Positions 1-11,942 are shown, numbered from the stretch's first letter. The stretch is DNA of 64,000 nt from Apostichopus japonicus (GCF_037975245.1 NC_092582.1:14610077-14674076), one strand, 5' to 3'. The notes: generated by a model from the letters alone, not told the origin. Program-made: numbers and translations.

Positions 1-537
1 AAAAAGTCCAAGCTAAGTGATTCAGTAAACAAAGTTTTCTTAAATGAACTTTGAAAGGTTCAAGGAGTGTTTGCCAACAGAAACAAAAAGTCCTGAGCTA
101 TCCAACCATATATATATTTTTCTGAAATTTTACTAGCTGATATTTCCTGTGATGGCACCCCAGGTCTGCTAGGGAAAAGCCTTTACCTACCTAGAAATTC
201 TCATCCATGCTCTTGTTTTCAAAATAAAACAGTATGTTAACCATAAAAAAAGCATAGTCTCTGCAAATAGAAAATGTGAGCAATGTTTTGACTTAAGGTC
301 CCATTACCCCTCCCCCCCACTCCTCCCCTGGCACCTTTTCTGCTGTTTCATTTACTGATGCATTGCAGCACATGATACTCATCATGGGTTGCACTTAATC
401 ACCCAAACCTGGTCATAAGTTTGGTTATATTTTTCGAGCAAATCTTTACAGCCCCCCCAAATCAAATTGGTCTCCTATACGCCTATGCCTCAGGTACCTC
501 TAATAGGTTATAACTTGTTGGTAATAAATACAGAAAA

Positions 538-633
538 CTAATATTTAATGAAGACAAAATGGCTGAATATCAGATACTCACTGAATATGATGAGCAGCAG
601 AGCTACCAATAATACAACAAAGATTAATTTCAT
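538..633 (-). CDS. VAMP4: VAMP4 exon 5 (transmembrane anchor), end uncertain
   Basis: The acceptor TTTGCAG precedes ATGAAATTAATC, and the exon encodes MKLIFVVLLVALLLIIF. A consensus donor (A then GTGAGTATC) would end it at 582 and require another exon below position 537. If that donor is not used, the frame continues 14 residues (SEYLIFSHFVFIKY) to a stop at 538-540. I cannot decide between the two; no last exon with a clear match is visible in 1-537. Confidence 0.7.
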   Translation of the reverse strand: MKLIFVVLLVALLLIIFSEYLIFSHFVFIKY

Positions 634-3600
634 CTGCAAAGAAAGGGAAACATTTGTCATCGAAAACGGACGACGATAAACTAAAAGTGTGGCAGATAGC
701 TGTTTTGAACACCAAAGAAAGAACAGAAAAAAATCTTGTTTTTCACATTCAAAACCCTTGTTCCAACATATACCCGATAAGACCAAATTTTCCAACATAT
801 ACCCGATAAGACCAAATACCAAGCATCTGACCACTCCCTGACATACTGTGGGGAAACAATGGCACCTATTGCAACAACACTGAACTTAGTTCAGTGCTAT
901 GAAAGAACCAAAAGAAAACATTACATGTCAAGATTTTGTTGAGAAATTACTCATTTGCACTCCCATACATGCCACTGATGTTCAATGGATGACAGTGCAC
1001 CACAAGTGGTTGATAACTTTCTAAAACACTGGGAAATAAAGGCACTGTGGGAAATAAAGGCACTGTGGGAAATAAAGGCACTGTGAGAAATAAAGGCACC
1101 ATGAGAAATAAAGGCATTGTGGGAAAAATGGCACTGTGGGAAACGAGGCACCATGGGAAGTAAAAGCACTGTGAGAAATAAAGGCACAGTGGGAAATAAA
1201 AGGCACTGTGGGAAACAAAGGCACCATGGGAAATAAAGGAACCATGGGAAATAAAGGCACTTTGAGAAACAAAGGCACCATGGAAATAAAGGCACTGTGA
1301 GAAACAAAGGCACTTTGTGAAATAAAGGCACTGTGGGAAACAAAGGCACCATGGGAAATAAAGGCACCATGGGAAATAAAGGCACTGTGAGAAACAAAGG
1401 CAATGTGAGAAATAAAGGCACTGTGAGAAACAAAGGCACCATGGGATATAAAGGCACCGCGGGAAACAAAGGCACTGTGGATAAACGAAGGCACTGCATT
1501 CAACACAACTGTCATTAAAATCAAAGCAAAACAAATGGAAACGACTCCTTTTTCACAATACAGTAATTACCACAGCACAAATGGTAAGAAACATTCCAAC
1601 CTTGCTACTTACTGGAAAATATAACAAAATAATAATACAAATCTATCAGCCAGTTTTCTAACTTTGCTAAGGGTTATAATACTAAGGCAGTACTTGTAAG
1701 AAATGCTTACCTTAAAGTCTCGCCACCAAAACTGACTCCTTAGACCTTTAGCACTCACTCTGAAGACTGAGGCATTAAAGGCTAGGTCATCTGCAAAAAA
1801 AGGTAATGTCAAAGTGTCACATATTAATATACATCACTAACTCTACTAAAGTTATCAGTAAGACTGAAAGACTGTCCACTGGTGGAATATAAATGTACAA
1901 TGAAAACCAAACCTGATGATTAACTTCATTCATCTACCCCCCACCCAACCCAATTACCCCTCCCCCCTTCCTTCTCCCCACCAAGCTTAGAAAATCATTC
2001 TTTTAAGGATATAATGGTTTTGATGTTCCCAAAACACATAAAACTGAAGATTTTTCAGCAAAGGTTAAAAATGGGCACATAGCCTCAATTTCAAGATATA
2101 TTTTAAAATAAATTTGATCTGATGATATGATACTTGAAAATTATGGAAAGATTTGGTGCCTGAAATTGTTGCATCGGTAAACCTGAAGCAAACATATGTG
2201 ATGTCATATTCCCCAAACTGACAGCAAAATGTAGAGTTTTCTTTATATTTTACGTCATTAGTCTGACCATGTATAGGCTACGGTTCCAACTGCCTATAAA
2301 GGGGAGTTGAAGTTTTCTGTGCACCAATGACTGTTGTGTATTCGTACGTTATTAATTGCAACCCAATTCTGAAGAAGAAAATATTTGATGTATAGTACAT
2401 TTTAAATGGAAAAAATTAAACAAGTATACCAGTCTGCATCTGTGACTTCACACCTGTTTGCTTCAAGTTCACTTTTGGTGCAAAACATATCAACTCTATC
2501 AAATGTTGCTCTCTCAAAAGCGGTACATAGAAATTGAATGCTAATTTCACCAGGATGCCCAGAATACTGTATGTTTCCTCTTTTCATCAAATAAAGAATG
2601 AAATTTCCTTTTAAAAGCAACAAGTTTATGAAACCTCCCATCAGACCTGATTTATCCTGCAGATCCTCCAGTCTCTCTCCTCGATTTAAGACTTTACCGA
2701 TGTTGTCGTGCATGATGTCGATGACCTGGTCCACTTCATTCTGTACCCTGCGGGTAAAAAATCAGAGCAGATTCGTAGATCACCAAATATAATTGCCATC
2801 ATAGTTTACGATTTTACTTTTAACAGAGACTGATGGTTGTTCCTTTATCGTCGACGTTACAGCCGATTAAATCAAATGATTTTGTCTCCGAGGAGTCATT
2901 AGGAGGCGGACATTATGTATATTTTAAACCATTTACCTGTGCTAATGTTGTAGCTACTAAATGGAAATTTTCCTTTGAACAATTTTTTTATTAAGAGAAT
3001 GTAAACTTTCGAGGGAAAGCGGCGGAAAAGCCAGGTACTAATGGCAAACGATGGTTTAAAACAGTACAAGCTTGGGAGGCCCTATGGGTGTGGATAATGT
3101 GAGGATATTTCCTGGTTGATTTCCCTTATGCCTCCCATCCACCTCCCCTGCCCCATGGAACTTAATGCAGCATGATCAAAATATCTAAGTAATGTCTCTG
3201 TTTGTCTCCATATTTTCCTTTCTTGTTTCCTTCAGATCTCTGTGCATGCACAGTCACTGTGCAGTAGATGGTAAAAACCAATACCTTGTAGTACTGAAAA
3301 TTAGAGACGAGGAGCTGTGAATTTTTCATCACAGTTTTTTATCTGACAAACAACATATTCCTGGTACTGAAACTTGGATAGTCATTTTATTTTTGGTATA
3401 ATTTGAAATGAAATGAGATACATACACTTTTTCCTCATTGTTATTTGAAATGAAATGAGATACATACACTCTTTCCTCATTGTTTATTGAAATGAAATGA
3501 GATACATACACTCTTTCCTCATTGTTTATTGAAATGAAATGAGATACATACTCTTTCCTCATTGTTTATTGAACTTAAAAGCAAAAACATCTCCGGTCTT

Positions 3601-6600
3601 CTCATCTTTCATTTATTTTTGGTACTAACATCCTTATTGACTTTGAGAAAGAAAAGGACAGTTGGGGGATTCGACAATGGGATTTTACCGTTGAACTTTT
3701 GGATCAGCCGTCTGTTTGCCTCTGTTCCTCTCAGGGACAGGGCTGTTCTGCATGAAGAAATCCCCCTCATCATCATCACCATCCTCATCGTCATGGTAAT
3801 CCCCTAGGAGATTAGCCTGAAATAGTCAAACAAACTGCTTATTTCTCACCATTGCAAATACAAGAACCATAGTTTAACTAACTTTTGCAGAAATGACATT
3901 TTGATAAAGGAGACTGAACGGATAAACTCAAGAACTTGTGGTTTACGTGACAGTTCTCTTTAACCTCTTAAGATCTGTGACTTTTACTCAAAATGCCCTT
4001 GCAGGAGGTACTGTAGTTATTATTTGTTGTATCATTTGAATAAACTATGAATGTGGAGCAAAATTATCTGATTCATTGACTAGATTCATTCAGCATTTTG
4101 ATAGCAAACTGATCTCTACCAATAAGGATGTAGTATCTATGTTCTAATTTCCAGTCCATTCTTCTTTAGTAGTCACCAGGAACAGCACAATGCACAGTAC
4201 TCCTTCTTTAAATCCATATGCAGCTAAATTATCAAAATATATCCACAGTAACCCCTACTTATATGAAAATGCATGCAACAGGTTAACTGATACCAAGCCC
4301 ATGAGCCAATATAATACCCATCTTCCCCAGTTTAAATTACAGTATATTCAAGCTGTTGCCTTTTGACCCACATTGTCAATGGTAGGACACTGAGGGTGGC
4401 TGCATACAGTAGGATGTTATGGTTTAGTTTTGGGTTAGGGTCAGGCATTGCAAAGATCATCTCTACTGTTTGATAGTATTGATTCAGTTTTGCCATGGCT
4501 GCAGCTTTTCTTTTCGACACGTTGCCCTCGACAGATCGACTATGTAATGTTTTGCAGGGAATAATTTATCCAGTATTGCATCGCAAAATGCTATACTAAT
4601 TGGTTAAGTAACTCAAGTTGCTGTATAATTGAAGGGATGTATAGCAGTTTTCTACTCAGGAACTCTAGTATTCAATGAGAGAAAACAAATTCAGAGCTTT
4701 TGAAAGTGCTAAACAACATTTAAACACTAAATCATTCCCTGTTTTGGACTTGCAAGTTCAATGCTGATTCAATGCAAGAATGTTTAATTATAGGAAAATG
4801 GCAAATTTTTTGTGCTGCTATTATTGGTTTACATACATGGATACTGAAAGACTGACTAGGTATCAGCTTTATCCTTCTGTACAACAGCTAGCATAATCAA
4901 CCCTTTACAAGTTACATCAGCATTTATGGTACACATTACTTTACTATGTAGATGTAATCGTGAAAGGAACGATGAGAAACTATTGTTTCTGTATTCAGAA
5001 GAGTGTGTTCTACCGTCAATGGGCTGATTATTGGTTAAGGGCACTGCAATGATTCAATCTTATTGGATGACTAAAACTATCTTTGAGATTGTAAAATGGA
5101 ACAACCAGTTCCAGAAACTTAGGCAATGATTTCTTTCAATGTATTTCCACCAAAAGAATGAATGAAAAACAAAGGAGGAAAAATAAAGTGGGAAAAATTA
5201 AGTGGGAAAAAAGAAGAGTTGAATATATTGGTAATGGAAGGAAAACAGCAAAAGCCCTTGAACCAGAGGAAGATATAGAATATGGAAAATGGAAATCTCT
5301 GTAATGATTCCCCATGCTCTTTGGTTGAACATACATACATGATTCAATTTAATTGTTATATTGGGCTGTATGAATGCCTATTTAGATTTTGACCTCTGTT
5401 GACCTGAAGTAATGTTTAATCCTGAGTTCCTGACTAAGAGTTCACATATGTACAGTACAGCATTTTGTTGGATCTACAAATGGACTACAAACGGGTGTTT
5501 TGTTTGCCACTCAATAATAAGGCTAGTTGCTGACGGAATTAAACCTTAAAATATTGACTTCCACTACCGACAGCTAAATGGCTCATACATGGATTGTGAA
5601 ACACTCTACCACAGAACTCCTTAAAACAAATCTTGAAACCAATTTCTCTGAAACAAGCGTAACAGTAGTAGGAACTTACATTTGAAAATGTCCTACATTG
5701 GTTGTCAAGGCGATACATTAAGAAGATACAGTATGTTAGCTGAACAGGTTTATACATTTAGGTTGAAGCTTATCTGCATTCAAATTGGGAAATTTTTAAT
5801 TATTTAAACTATTAACAGAAAGCATGGAGAGCTTGAAAGAAAACAAAAGTTTATGAGTTTTACAGGACCTGCTCTGTACTAATTAACTGGGAGCCATAAT
5901 GTATATGACGTTCAAGCAAGAGTTTGATATACTATACTGTACATGTTGTACTATCAAGTGTGCACAGTGATTTTCAAATTTGGAGTTCCTCTGACCCCAA
6001 GTAATATTTAACCACCACTAAAATCAATCCACTTCTTGAAAACAACATGGAGTATCCCACATGTGAAATAGTGTATGAAACTTACAGTACTGTTCAACAG
6101 ACCACACACAGGGTGGAACCCAACATGAATGCATAAAGTATCCTGTATAATATATATCTAGCCAAAACAAATGGCATTTTACATGACAGAGTTCATAGAG
6201 AATGCTTCAACCTTTTATGACAGATATATATATAATTATATATACAGTAGTAACTAAATTTTCTCTATCTCTCTGCTACTAGCAAAATCACTACATATAT
6301 ATTTTTGGGGGAACCAATTTTGGATGTATTCATGTTATTTATGGAAGGAAATGTTCCAAATTGTAATGCATATGTGTGAAAGTTTTTTTCAAACTAAATG
6401 CTCTTTGGGAGAAAGAGGTCGCAGAAAATAATGCCATGCAAAGTGAGTACTGAAGATATCTTACTTTTGTGTCAACGAGAGGCATATTTTCAGTCCTCTG
6501 TATCCAACGGTTAGTAAATTGTTTTGGTTGGTAAGATGACACAAAGAGGTAAGTAATAAAACATACATTTTTCTATAAACTACTAAACATTAAATAGTAG

Positions 6601-8204
6601 CTTCAAACATCTTTTCCTGCATTTCTGTTTGAAACGTTCTCTTAGACAAACAGAGATTCACTTCAAAAAGCAATAAGGATACAGTAGCAGGGTAAAGGAA
6701 AGATAAAGCTCATCAATGGACATTCTGGTTGTGGGGGTTAATGGTGTCAGAAAGTGAACAATTTTAATTTTTTGCATCATAAGCCAGTGATGACAAGCTT
6801 CCTGATCATGGTATGAGCATTTACAAGTGAAAGTTTATTAATGCATAAATATGTTTTCATAATTCAGCTCAGTTTCAGCTCATTTTGCCATTCAGCTCAT
6901 TGCCATTTCAGCTCAGTTGCCATTATCATGGCAACTGAGCTGAAATTTATTCCTATATCTCGGAAATATAAAAGTCATTTCCTCGCCTCCATAGATGACA
7001 AAATACCTTGCAAAAATTGCCATATTACTAATTGATGAAATTTTGATTGAATTTTGAGTATACACAGACAGCTAATGAAATATTTCAATAAAACTAAATA
7101 GGATTGGAAGATTTACCATTCTGTAAAATAAGATTTTAAATGTAAACAATTTATTGACATGTTCATTATCATATGTCAGTGATATCACTCCATGCGAAAC
7201 ATTTCGAGGAATACTGAAGGCTAACTTAAAGACACAGGAATCTGAGCCACCAAATGGAGAGTTGGAAACCTGGTACTGAGACAGGGTAGTAGTAATGCCT
7301 TATCTTTTCTGTACCGTGGGTCACATTTCCAGAACCTATCCTCATACACCCTAAACAGTAAACACACTTAACTTCATCAAACAGAAATGCAGGGTTACAT
7401 GTTTGAAGCATGGTGCTTTGATAGTATAACAAAACTGCACACACTACTTTGACTAATTAATGCCATGTATACTGAGCAGATGATCCCATACAAAAAAGAT
7501 TTCAGCTCTGCAAAACTCATAATGTTTGGAAAGATAAAGTAGTCAGTAATCTAAGCAATTTTTTTTCATCAAAGCCTCACATAGTCATATAGAGTAGTGT
7601 CTGCAATTTTGCAACTGTAAGAAGAAAAAGCAAGGTTCTTTCACTCTAAAAGACCTCCAAAGGAGAAAACCTTAAAGATGCAAATCAAACTTTCCTGGAG
7701 GCTAACCTCACAGAAGAGTAAGAATTTTAGAAAATCCACTTTAGAGATGAAGCAAGTGTGGATGTTAAATACCTATATGGGTACAGCATTTTTTAGCGGG
7801 ACTTGACAGTAAAAAATATTTTCCTGGTTGGCAACACATTTTGTGATGTTACGGTAGTTATTTTAACACCTGTATTACCACCATAAAATTTGCGGAGAGG
7901 AGAGGAAAGTAATTCAGTGGCCCGCACACGGTCAGAGAGTTAACCACTTCTGTTGTGAACCATGATTTGATATGAGTATAGTATATGAGGAAGTTAGCAT
8001 GGGCACAGGTCTATACAGACTATTATCCATGAAAATTCAGTATTCTTGCTTTTCCTTCTTAACCCTTAATATCTACAGGCAATGGATAGATAAAATGTTG
8101 TTCCTTCGACTCCTTTCGTTCTGTCGATTGTTGCCTACCCGTTCAACTTGATGCGATCCTCTGACATCTTCACTCTTCAAATACTTCTTGAATTTTGGCG
8201 GCAT
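538..8204 (-). CDS. VAMP4: VAMP4-type R-SNARE, five coding exons found, 3' end uncertain
   Basis: Vesicle SNARE expected to act in fusion between trans-Golgi network and endosomes. Exons in transcript order are 8204-8139, 3816-3689, 2747-2647, 1790-1711 and 633-582 (or to 538). All junctions are GT/AG and the phases (0,2,1,0) agree. The protein starts MPPKFKKYL, as vertebrate VAMP4 does. It has a dileucine at residues 25-26 (NLLGDY), the same position as in human VAMP4, followed by an acidic cluster (DDEDGDDDEGDFF). The SNARE coiled coil runs from about residue 64 to 118, with the zero-layer arginine at residue 87 in LNRGERL. A juxtamembrane FWWRDFK and a hydrophobic anchor (LIFVVLLVALLLIIF) follow. 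About 142 residues are seen before the last uncertain junction; human VAMP4 has 141. The dileucine and acidic cluster separate it from VAMP1/2/3 and VAMP8. The family assignment is secure; the last few residues are not. Confidence 0.9.
762..817. repeat. 29-bp tandem duplication in the VAMP4 last intron
   Basis: The segment starting TCCAACATATACCCGATAAG occurs twice at a 29-bp spacing, at 762 and 791, without visible differences across the core. Confidence 0.85.
1027..1492. repeat. 18-bp minisatellite in VAMP4 intron 4
   Basis: About 25 copies of a unit close to GGGAAATAAAGGCACTGT, with variants ending in CCAT and some 17-bp units. The unit has no stop in several frames, which creates long repetitive reading frames on both strands that are not genes. 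Confidence 0.95.
1711..1790 (-). CDS. VAMP4: VAMP4 exon 4 (second half of SNARE motif and WW linker)
   Basis: The exon is 80 nt, from TTTGCAG to a GTAAGC donor. It encodes DDLAFNASVFRVSAKGLR and SQFWWRDFK, ending in phase 0. The tryptophan pair before the membrane anchor is typical of VAMPs. Confidence 0.9.
2430..2625. repeat. Dispersed repeat, second copy at 14.49-14.63 kb
   Basis: The stretch from GCATCTGTGACTTCACA to GCTAATTTCACCAGGATG is shared, with small indels, with 14496-14625 in the same orientation. It starts just inside VAMP4 intron 3. The element class is not recognised. Confidence 0.75.
2647..2747 (-). CDS. VAMP4: VAMP4 exon 3 (first half of the SNARE motif)
   Basis: The exon is 101 nt between CCCGCAG and a GTCTGA donor. 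It encodes VQNEVDQVIDIM, HDNIGKVLNRGERLEDL and QDKS. The zero-layer arginine is in NRGERL. The open frame running past the donor to 2402 is intron: it enters a dispersed repeat that recurs near 14.5 kb. Confidence 0.9.
3405..3570. repeat. About 42-bp tandem repeat, four copies, VAMP4 intron 2
   Basis: The core GAAATGAAATGAGATACATA followed by CTCTTTCCTCATTGTTTATT is repeated four times. The last copy has lost four bases. Confidence 0.9.
3689..3816 (-). CDS. VAMP4: VAMP4 exon 2 (dileucine and acidic cluster)
   Basis: The exon is 128 nt, starts after TTTCAG and ends at CG before GTAAAA. It encodes ANLLGDYHDDEDGDDDEG then DFF, the sorting-signal region, and a basic linker ending KVQ. The split codon CG+G gives Arg65. 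The antisense and other-frame readings here are shadows. Confidence 0.85.
6465..6497 (-). CDS. Possible 33-nt in-phase cassette exon of VAMP4
   Basis: The stretch has an upstream CTAAC branch-point-like motif, a CAG acceptor and a GTAAGA donor. It is exactly 33 nt, open (RTENMPLVDTK), and fits the phase-0 junction between exons 1 and 2. Human VAMP4 needs no extra exon here, so it may be a decoy or an alternative exon. Confidence 0.2.
6905..6946. repeat. Perfect 19-bp inverted repeat with 4-base loop
   Basis: The arms ATTTCAGCTCAGTTGCCAT and its exact reverse complement flank TATC. The surrounding 50 bp carries further copies of TTCAGCTCA. It lies in VAMP4 intron 1. Confidence 0.85.
8139..8204 (-). 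CDS. VAMP4: VAMP4 exon 1 (start codon exon)
   Basis: Sixty-six bases encode 22 residues, MPPKFKKYL...HQVER. They end in phase 0 at a GTAGGC donor. The start is chosen because the first six residues match the conserved N terminus of VAMP4, and because the next coding exon then places the dileucine at residues 25-26 as in human VAMP4. Confidence 0.85.
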
Positions 8205-8258
8205 TGTAAACAAAATTGACTAACTGTCATTTCTTTTGGGATGTTATTGATAGAACAC

Positions 8259-8266
8259 TGACGTCA
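8259..8266. promoter_or_regulatory. Perfect CRE palindrome upstream of VAMP4 start
   Basis: TGACGTCA lies 55 bp upstream of the VAMP4 ATG, where a CREB/ATF site in a proximal promoter would be expected. A similar string (ACGTCATTAGTCTGACCA) occurs in an intron near 2252, so the site may belong to a dispersed repeat. Confidence 0.35.
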
Positions 8267-8339
8267 TTAATCTGACCACATGAGATGTCACATGATTATA
8301 ATAACTCTTCCAGTCCTTGCAACAGTTTTCCAGTTACAA

Positions 8340-11300
8340 AGATAGGAAGCCTGCAACCTAAAACAAAAATTATTTAAGAATGAGATCCATATCAAACAAA
8401 AAACTACATATGTTGGGGTTAATGTCTCTTCATAAATGTAATGCTCTTGATAGGTTTTACAAATTTATAACACAAGATACTCAGCATATTTTATACAATA
8501 AAACTGCACAGGAACACAAGAAAACATTTTTTGCACGCCTCAGTGATTTCTTCATACATGTAAACTTACATGGAGTATATAAAAGGCTATTTTGGTAAGG
8601 AGAAATCCTAACTAGAATTAAATATTACCAGACCACTGAACAAAACATTTCAAGTTAATTATAGCAACCAATTAATTTTTAAATATTTCATGAAATTTGG
8701 TGCCCATTTTGCAATATGGTTAGCTGGACAGTAACTTTGCAACACAAATAGCTCAATTGTTCTCATAATTTAATTTATGGTTTAGCTTTACCCCTAAAAC
8801 AACATACTTCTAATGGTCATAATTACAACAAATTGTGCCAAAATAAGATAGATGTGTACTTGGAGTTAGAACAGCTGCTGAGTAAGAGAAATTGCCCTGA
8901 TTGCACAAATGTAGCAAACACACAAAATTACAATACTAGTCAACCTTATTAGTGCCTCAATAGGAAAATGACATAAGTTCAGTTGAAAAAGCTTGGTCAA
9001 ACTAGCCTTATGAAGGTACATTACATAGTTAGGCCTAGACAAAGACTACATTACTAGTTTACTACTGCCATACAGGCATTATATAAGTGTTAAAACGAAT
9101 CACGATTGAATGAAAATCATGATGGAAGATGATACAGGTAGGTCCTAGGCTAGCTGAATTTCCAGAAAACCATAGAAATGTTCTGGATCGCACTCAGTAG
9201 CGGTAACGCTTTTTATATTCAATTCGTGAAATTGAAAGACCTACTGTCAGTACTGAACTGATACTGTCAGTTTCATTACGCTGGGCCAAGCGTAAGCTTT
9301 AGCATTGGCTATTTACTAAGATTTAAGAACAGTTCCTATCCTAGGCCTTGGGAAGTTGGGGCTAGGCTACTGTAGACTGTAGTGTAACTTAATGTTAATA
9401 GTTAGGTTAGGCCTAACTTAGGCCTAATTTACTGTGCACTTTGTTCTGAATGTGTAACAATTACGACAAGTTAACAATGGCTATAGCAAGTTGTATTCTT
9501 GAGCCTTTTACGTCCTTACCCTGTCGTATCCCTACAATGGTCTGGTGCCAATTGGACGAGAAAGTAGCGAAAGTAGCGAAACAGGGTATTGATGATGGAT
9601 GTAATGTTTTGCCCTTGAAATTGTTTAACGTCAGATTGCCAAGTGCTTATTTTGGATCTGATTGCAATTCATTTCATATCAGTTGTTACATTTGTGCAGT
9701 TTTAGCTTTATGTTCAGTTTAGAGGCTATGTATTTAATAATCTATTTTAATATTTATCTTGATGTAAATTATTTAGCTTTTTGATCTATGGAATTTAAAG
9801 CATCATAACAATAGTCATCTGTGCCTATATATAGTTATCATGTTTTGTTTCGTCCTTAGATTGCGCAATACACCAATTACAGTACTGTACGTTCTGACAA
9901 TCATATGGTGCAACGTAAATTGTTCATTGTCGGCTTTGAAGAAACAAATTCAACCTGTATAACCTGTGTTACTTATAGTATGAGTATTGCTTAACAGAAA
10001 AGTTAAAGAATTCTGAATACTTAGCCTTCTGAGTCTGAACTGCCGTACAACATGTGAGTAGAAACAAGCCCACCCTTGTTTTTTAAGTTCAATACTGTTG
10101 GTCAATACAACAAGACAGATCCTTAGTGATTACAGTTAAATCTCTTTTTTTGCTTGTGTGAAATTGCAGTCCTTCGCTTCTCTTTCATGCACTTTTCTCC
10201 TCTATCTAACCTTCATCCTGCATAGGTAATTAGGTATATACTGTAAGTATAATCAGATAAGTACTAGAAATTAGGTAAGTTAAAGTACTGTAGCCTAGAT
10301 GAAGAAAGTGCATTTAGTAGACAGGAGACAGTTAATTATCATCACTCATATATTCCCAAACCAGTTCAGTAAGTTTTAGGAATTACATTTTTAACTTCAG
10401 AGCTCTAGCTGTTCTGCATAGAACTTTCAAATGATGATTCCTCTAGCTACATTGTGTCTGCAAAAACCATATTTTGTCACCAGTCACACCCCCTAGTACA
10501 CACACAAGACAGCAAATAACATTATCCTCACCATTATCCTCACTTCAAACACCGTTTTCTTATTTATACTCAGTGTAACGTACGTGAAATGAAATATGTT
10601 GGTGAAACAAAGGCAATGATAAACTCTAATGACACTTTTATATGATCACAGGTCCATAGTTTTATCCTATGTTAAATCTATTGCCCCCCCCCAAAAAAAA
10701 CCCCCATAGGCCTAGTTATGATTGCATGATAAAGTACTGTATATATACTGATCCTTGCAGTATCTTTGACAGAGCTACTGTATGCAAAGTAGCATGGAAA
10801 CAGAGAAAATAAGTTATTTAGACATGGTGAGACAGATATTGTAATGTAATTGGAATGTTCGGAAAGAAGTGAACTACTGTAGACATCAGCTCTCAGGAAA
10901 ATATTTTCATTTATTAAACCAGAATAGAAGTTTAGCACACCTAGTGTATATTTTACACAATCCTTTTATAGCAATTACTGTGTGTGATTCTTTGATGGGC
11001 AAAGGGAGAAAATTACTTTTAAAATGATCTGAATCATGATACTATACACTTTCAACATGCATGCCTATTTAGCACTAGGCTTTTAAGACCCAGTTTACAC
11101 GCTAAAGGCAAGCATTCTTTTCATGGGGTTGGATGTATAGGCCAACCCAGCCAAAATCAACACAGGTTTTAAGTTACCAGTGTTATTCTACTGTAACTGA
11201 TGTAGGACTCAGTGCATCATACTGTTTCACTATCAATGTCTAACCTGTTATACAACAGTGAAGTACTGTGCCTAGGCTATACTGTACTGTAAGTATGGTT

Positions 11301-11690
11301 TCAGCCTGGCTACAGTTGATTGGAGGCTTGAAGCCGAGAGGTTAGTTAGTGCAATCCTTATCCTACACACATCTTGTTGTCAGGAACTTGTGAATTAATG
11401 CTGGTAGCTGGACAATATATAAAAAATAATGGGAAACAGTAACTCACTTTTCTCAAATTAGTATATTTAATGTAAAATTGTCAATATGGAAATAGGAGAA
11501 CAGCTATCAGTGTTTTGTTACAGATATTTCTAAACGTTTGTGCCTCCATAGCATGAACTACACATTAGATATGCCAGTCAGGTACAGTAGTGAATGCTTA
11601 AGTAATTTATACATTACTGGATGTGCCAGTCAAGCAGTAAATTGTGCCAGTCAAGCCAGGATGTGCCAGTCAAGCAGTAAAAAAACTCCG
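8340..11690. other. Gene-poor interval upstream of VAMP4
   Basis: I see no conserved coding exon. Short open frames (8380-8598, 9450-9722) lack recognisable domains and splice context. The 9.0-9.45 kb part is rich in TAGGCCTA-like words. Poly-C and poly-A runs lie near 10683. Confidence 0.5.
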
Positions 11691-11698
11691 CCAGTCAG

Positions 11699-11942
11699 GC
11701 GGAGTGTATAGCCTAGTGGTTAACGCCGGCGTCTCCCAGTCATGAGATCCCAGTTCGATTCCCCGCCGACAGCAATGTGTGTCGTCTGGCAAGGGTGTTG
11801 TTCAATAACAACTTCCTGACATGGACGTTAAATGAATGTGTGCCGAGAGATTGGCTTCGGTCAGCTTGCGAGTCTATAAGCCTCCATGGCTTCTTTCGCG
11901 AGTTCCTGCTTGCGGGAAGATCACATATACATACATACATAA
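11699..11942 (+). mobile_element. tRNA-derived SINE, family A copy 1
   Basis: The tRNA-like head has an A box (TAGCCTAGTGGTTAACGCC, about 11709) and a B box (AGTTCGATTCC, 11752-11762). A tRNA-unrelated body follows, including GGTCAGCTTGCGAGTCTATA and GCGAGTTCCTGCTTGCGGGA, and the element ends in a CATA-type tail. The body matches copies at 33.63 kb and 41.7 kb, which shows it is a repeat family rather than a tRNA gene. Confidence 0.85.

Noticed and set aside
538-834. 98-codon minus-strand frame taken as one protein
   Set aside because: Only the part from the acceptor at 634 onward is VAMP4 exon; the N-terminal portion is intron containing a 29-bp duplication.
1027-1492. CRISPR-like array
   Set aside because: Units are directly adjacent without unique spacers and the genome is eukaryotic; the same applies to the 19-bp array at 44.3-46.0 kb.
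947-1534. Repetitive frames (for example FPTVPLF repeats) on the minus strand
   Set aside because: Translation of the 18-bp minisatellite in VAMP4 intron 4.
9450-9722. 90-codon plus-strand frame upstream of VAMP4
   Set aside because: No domain, no splice context and ordinary length for chance in AT-rich DNA.
11705-11770. tRNA genes at 11.7, 33.6 and 41.9 kb
   Set aside because: Promoter boxes are tRNA-like but the same non-tRNA body follows in all three copies, so they are SINEs.
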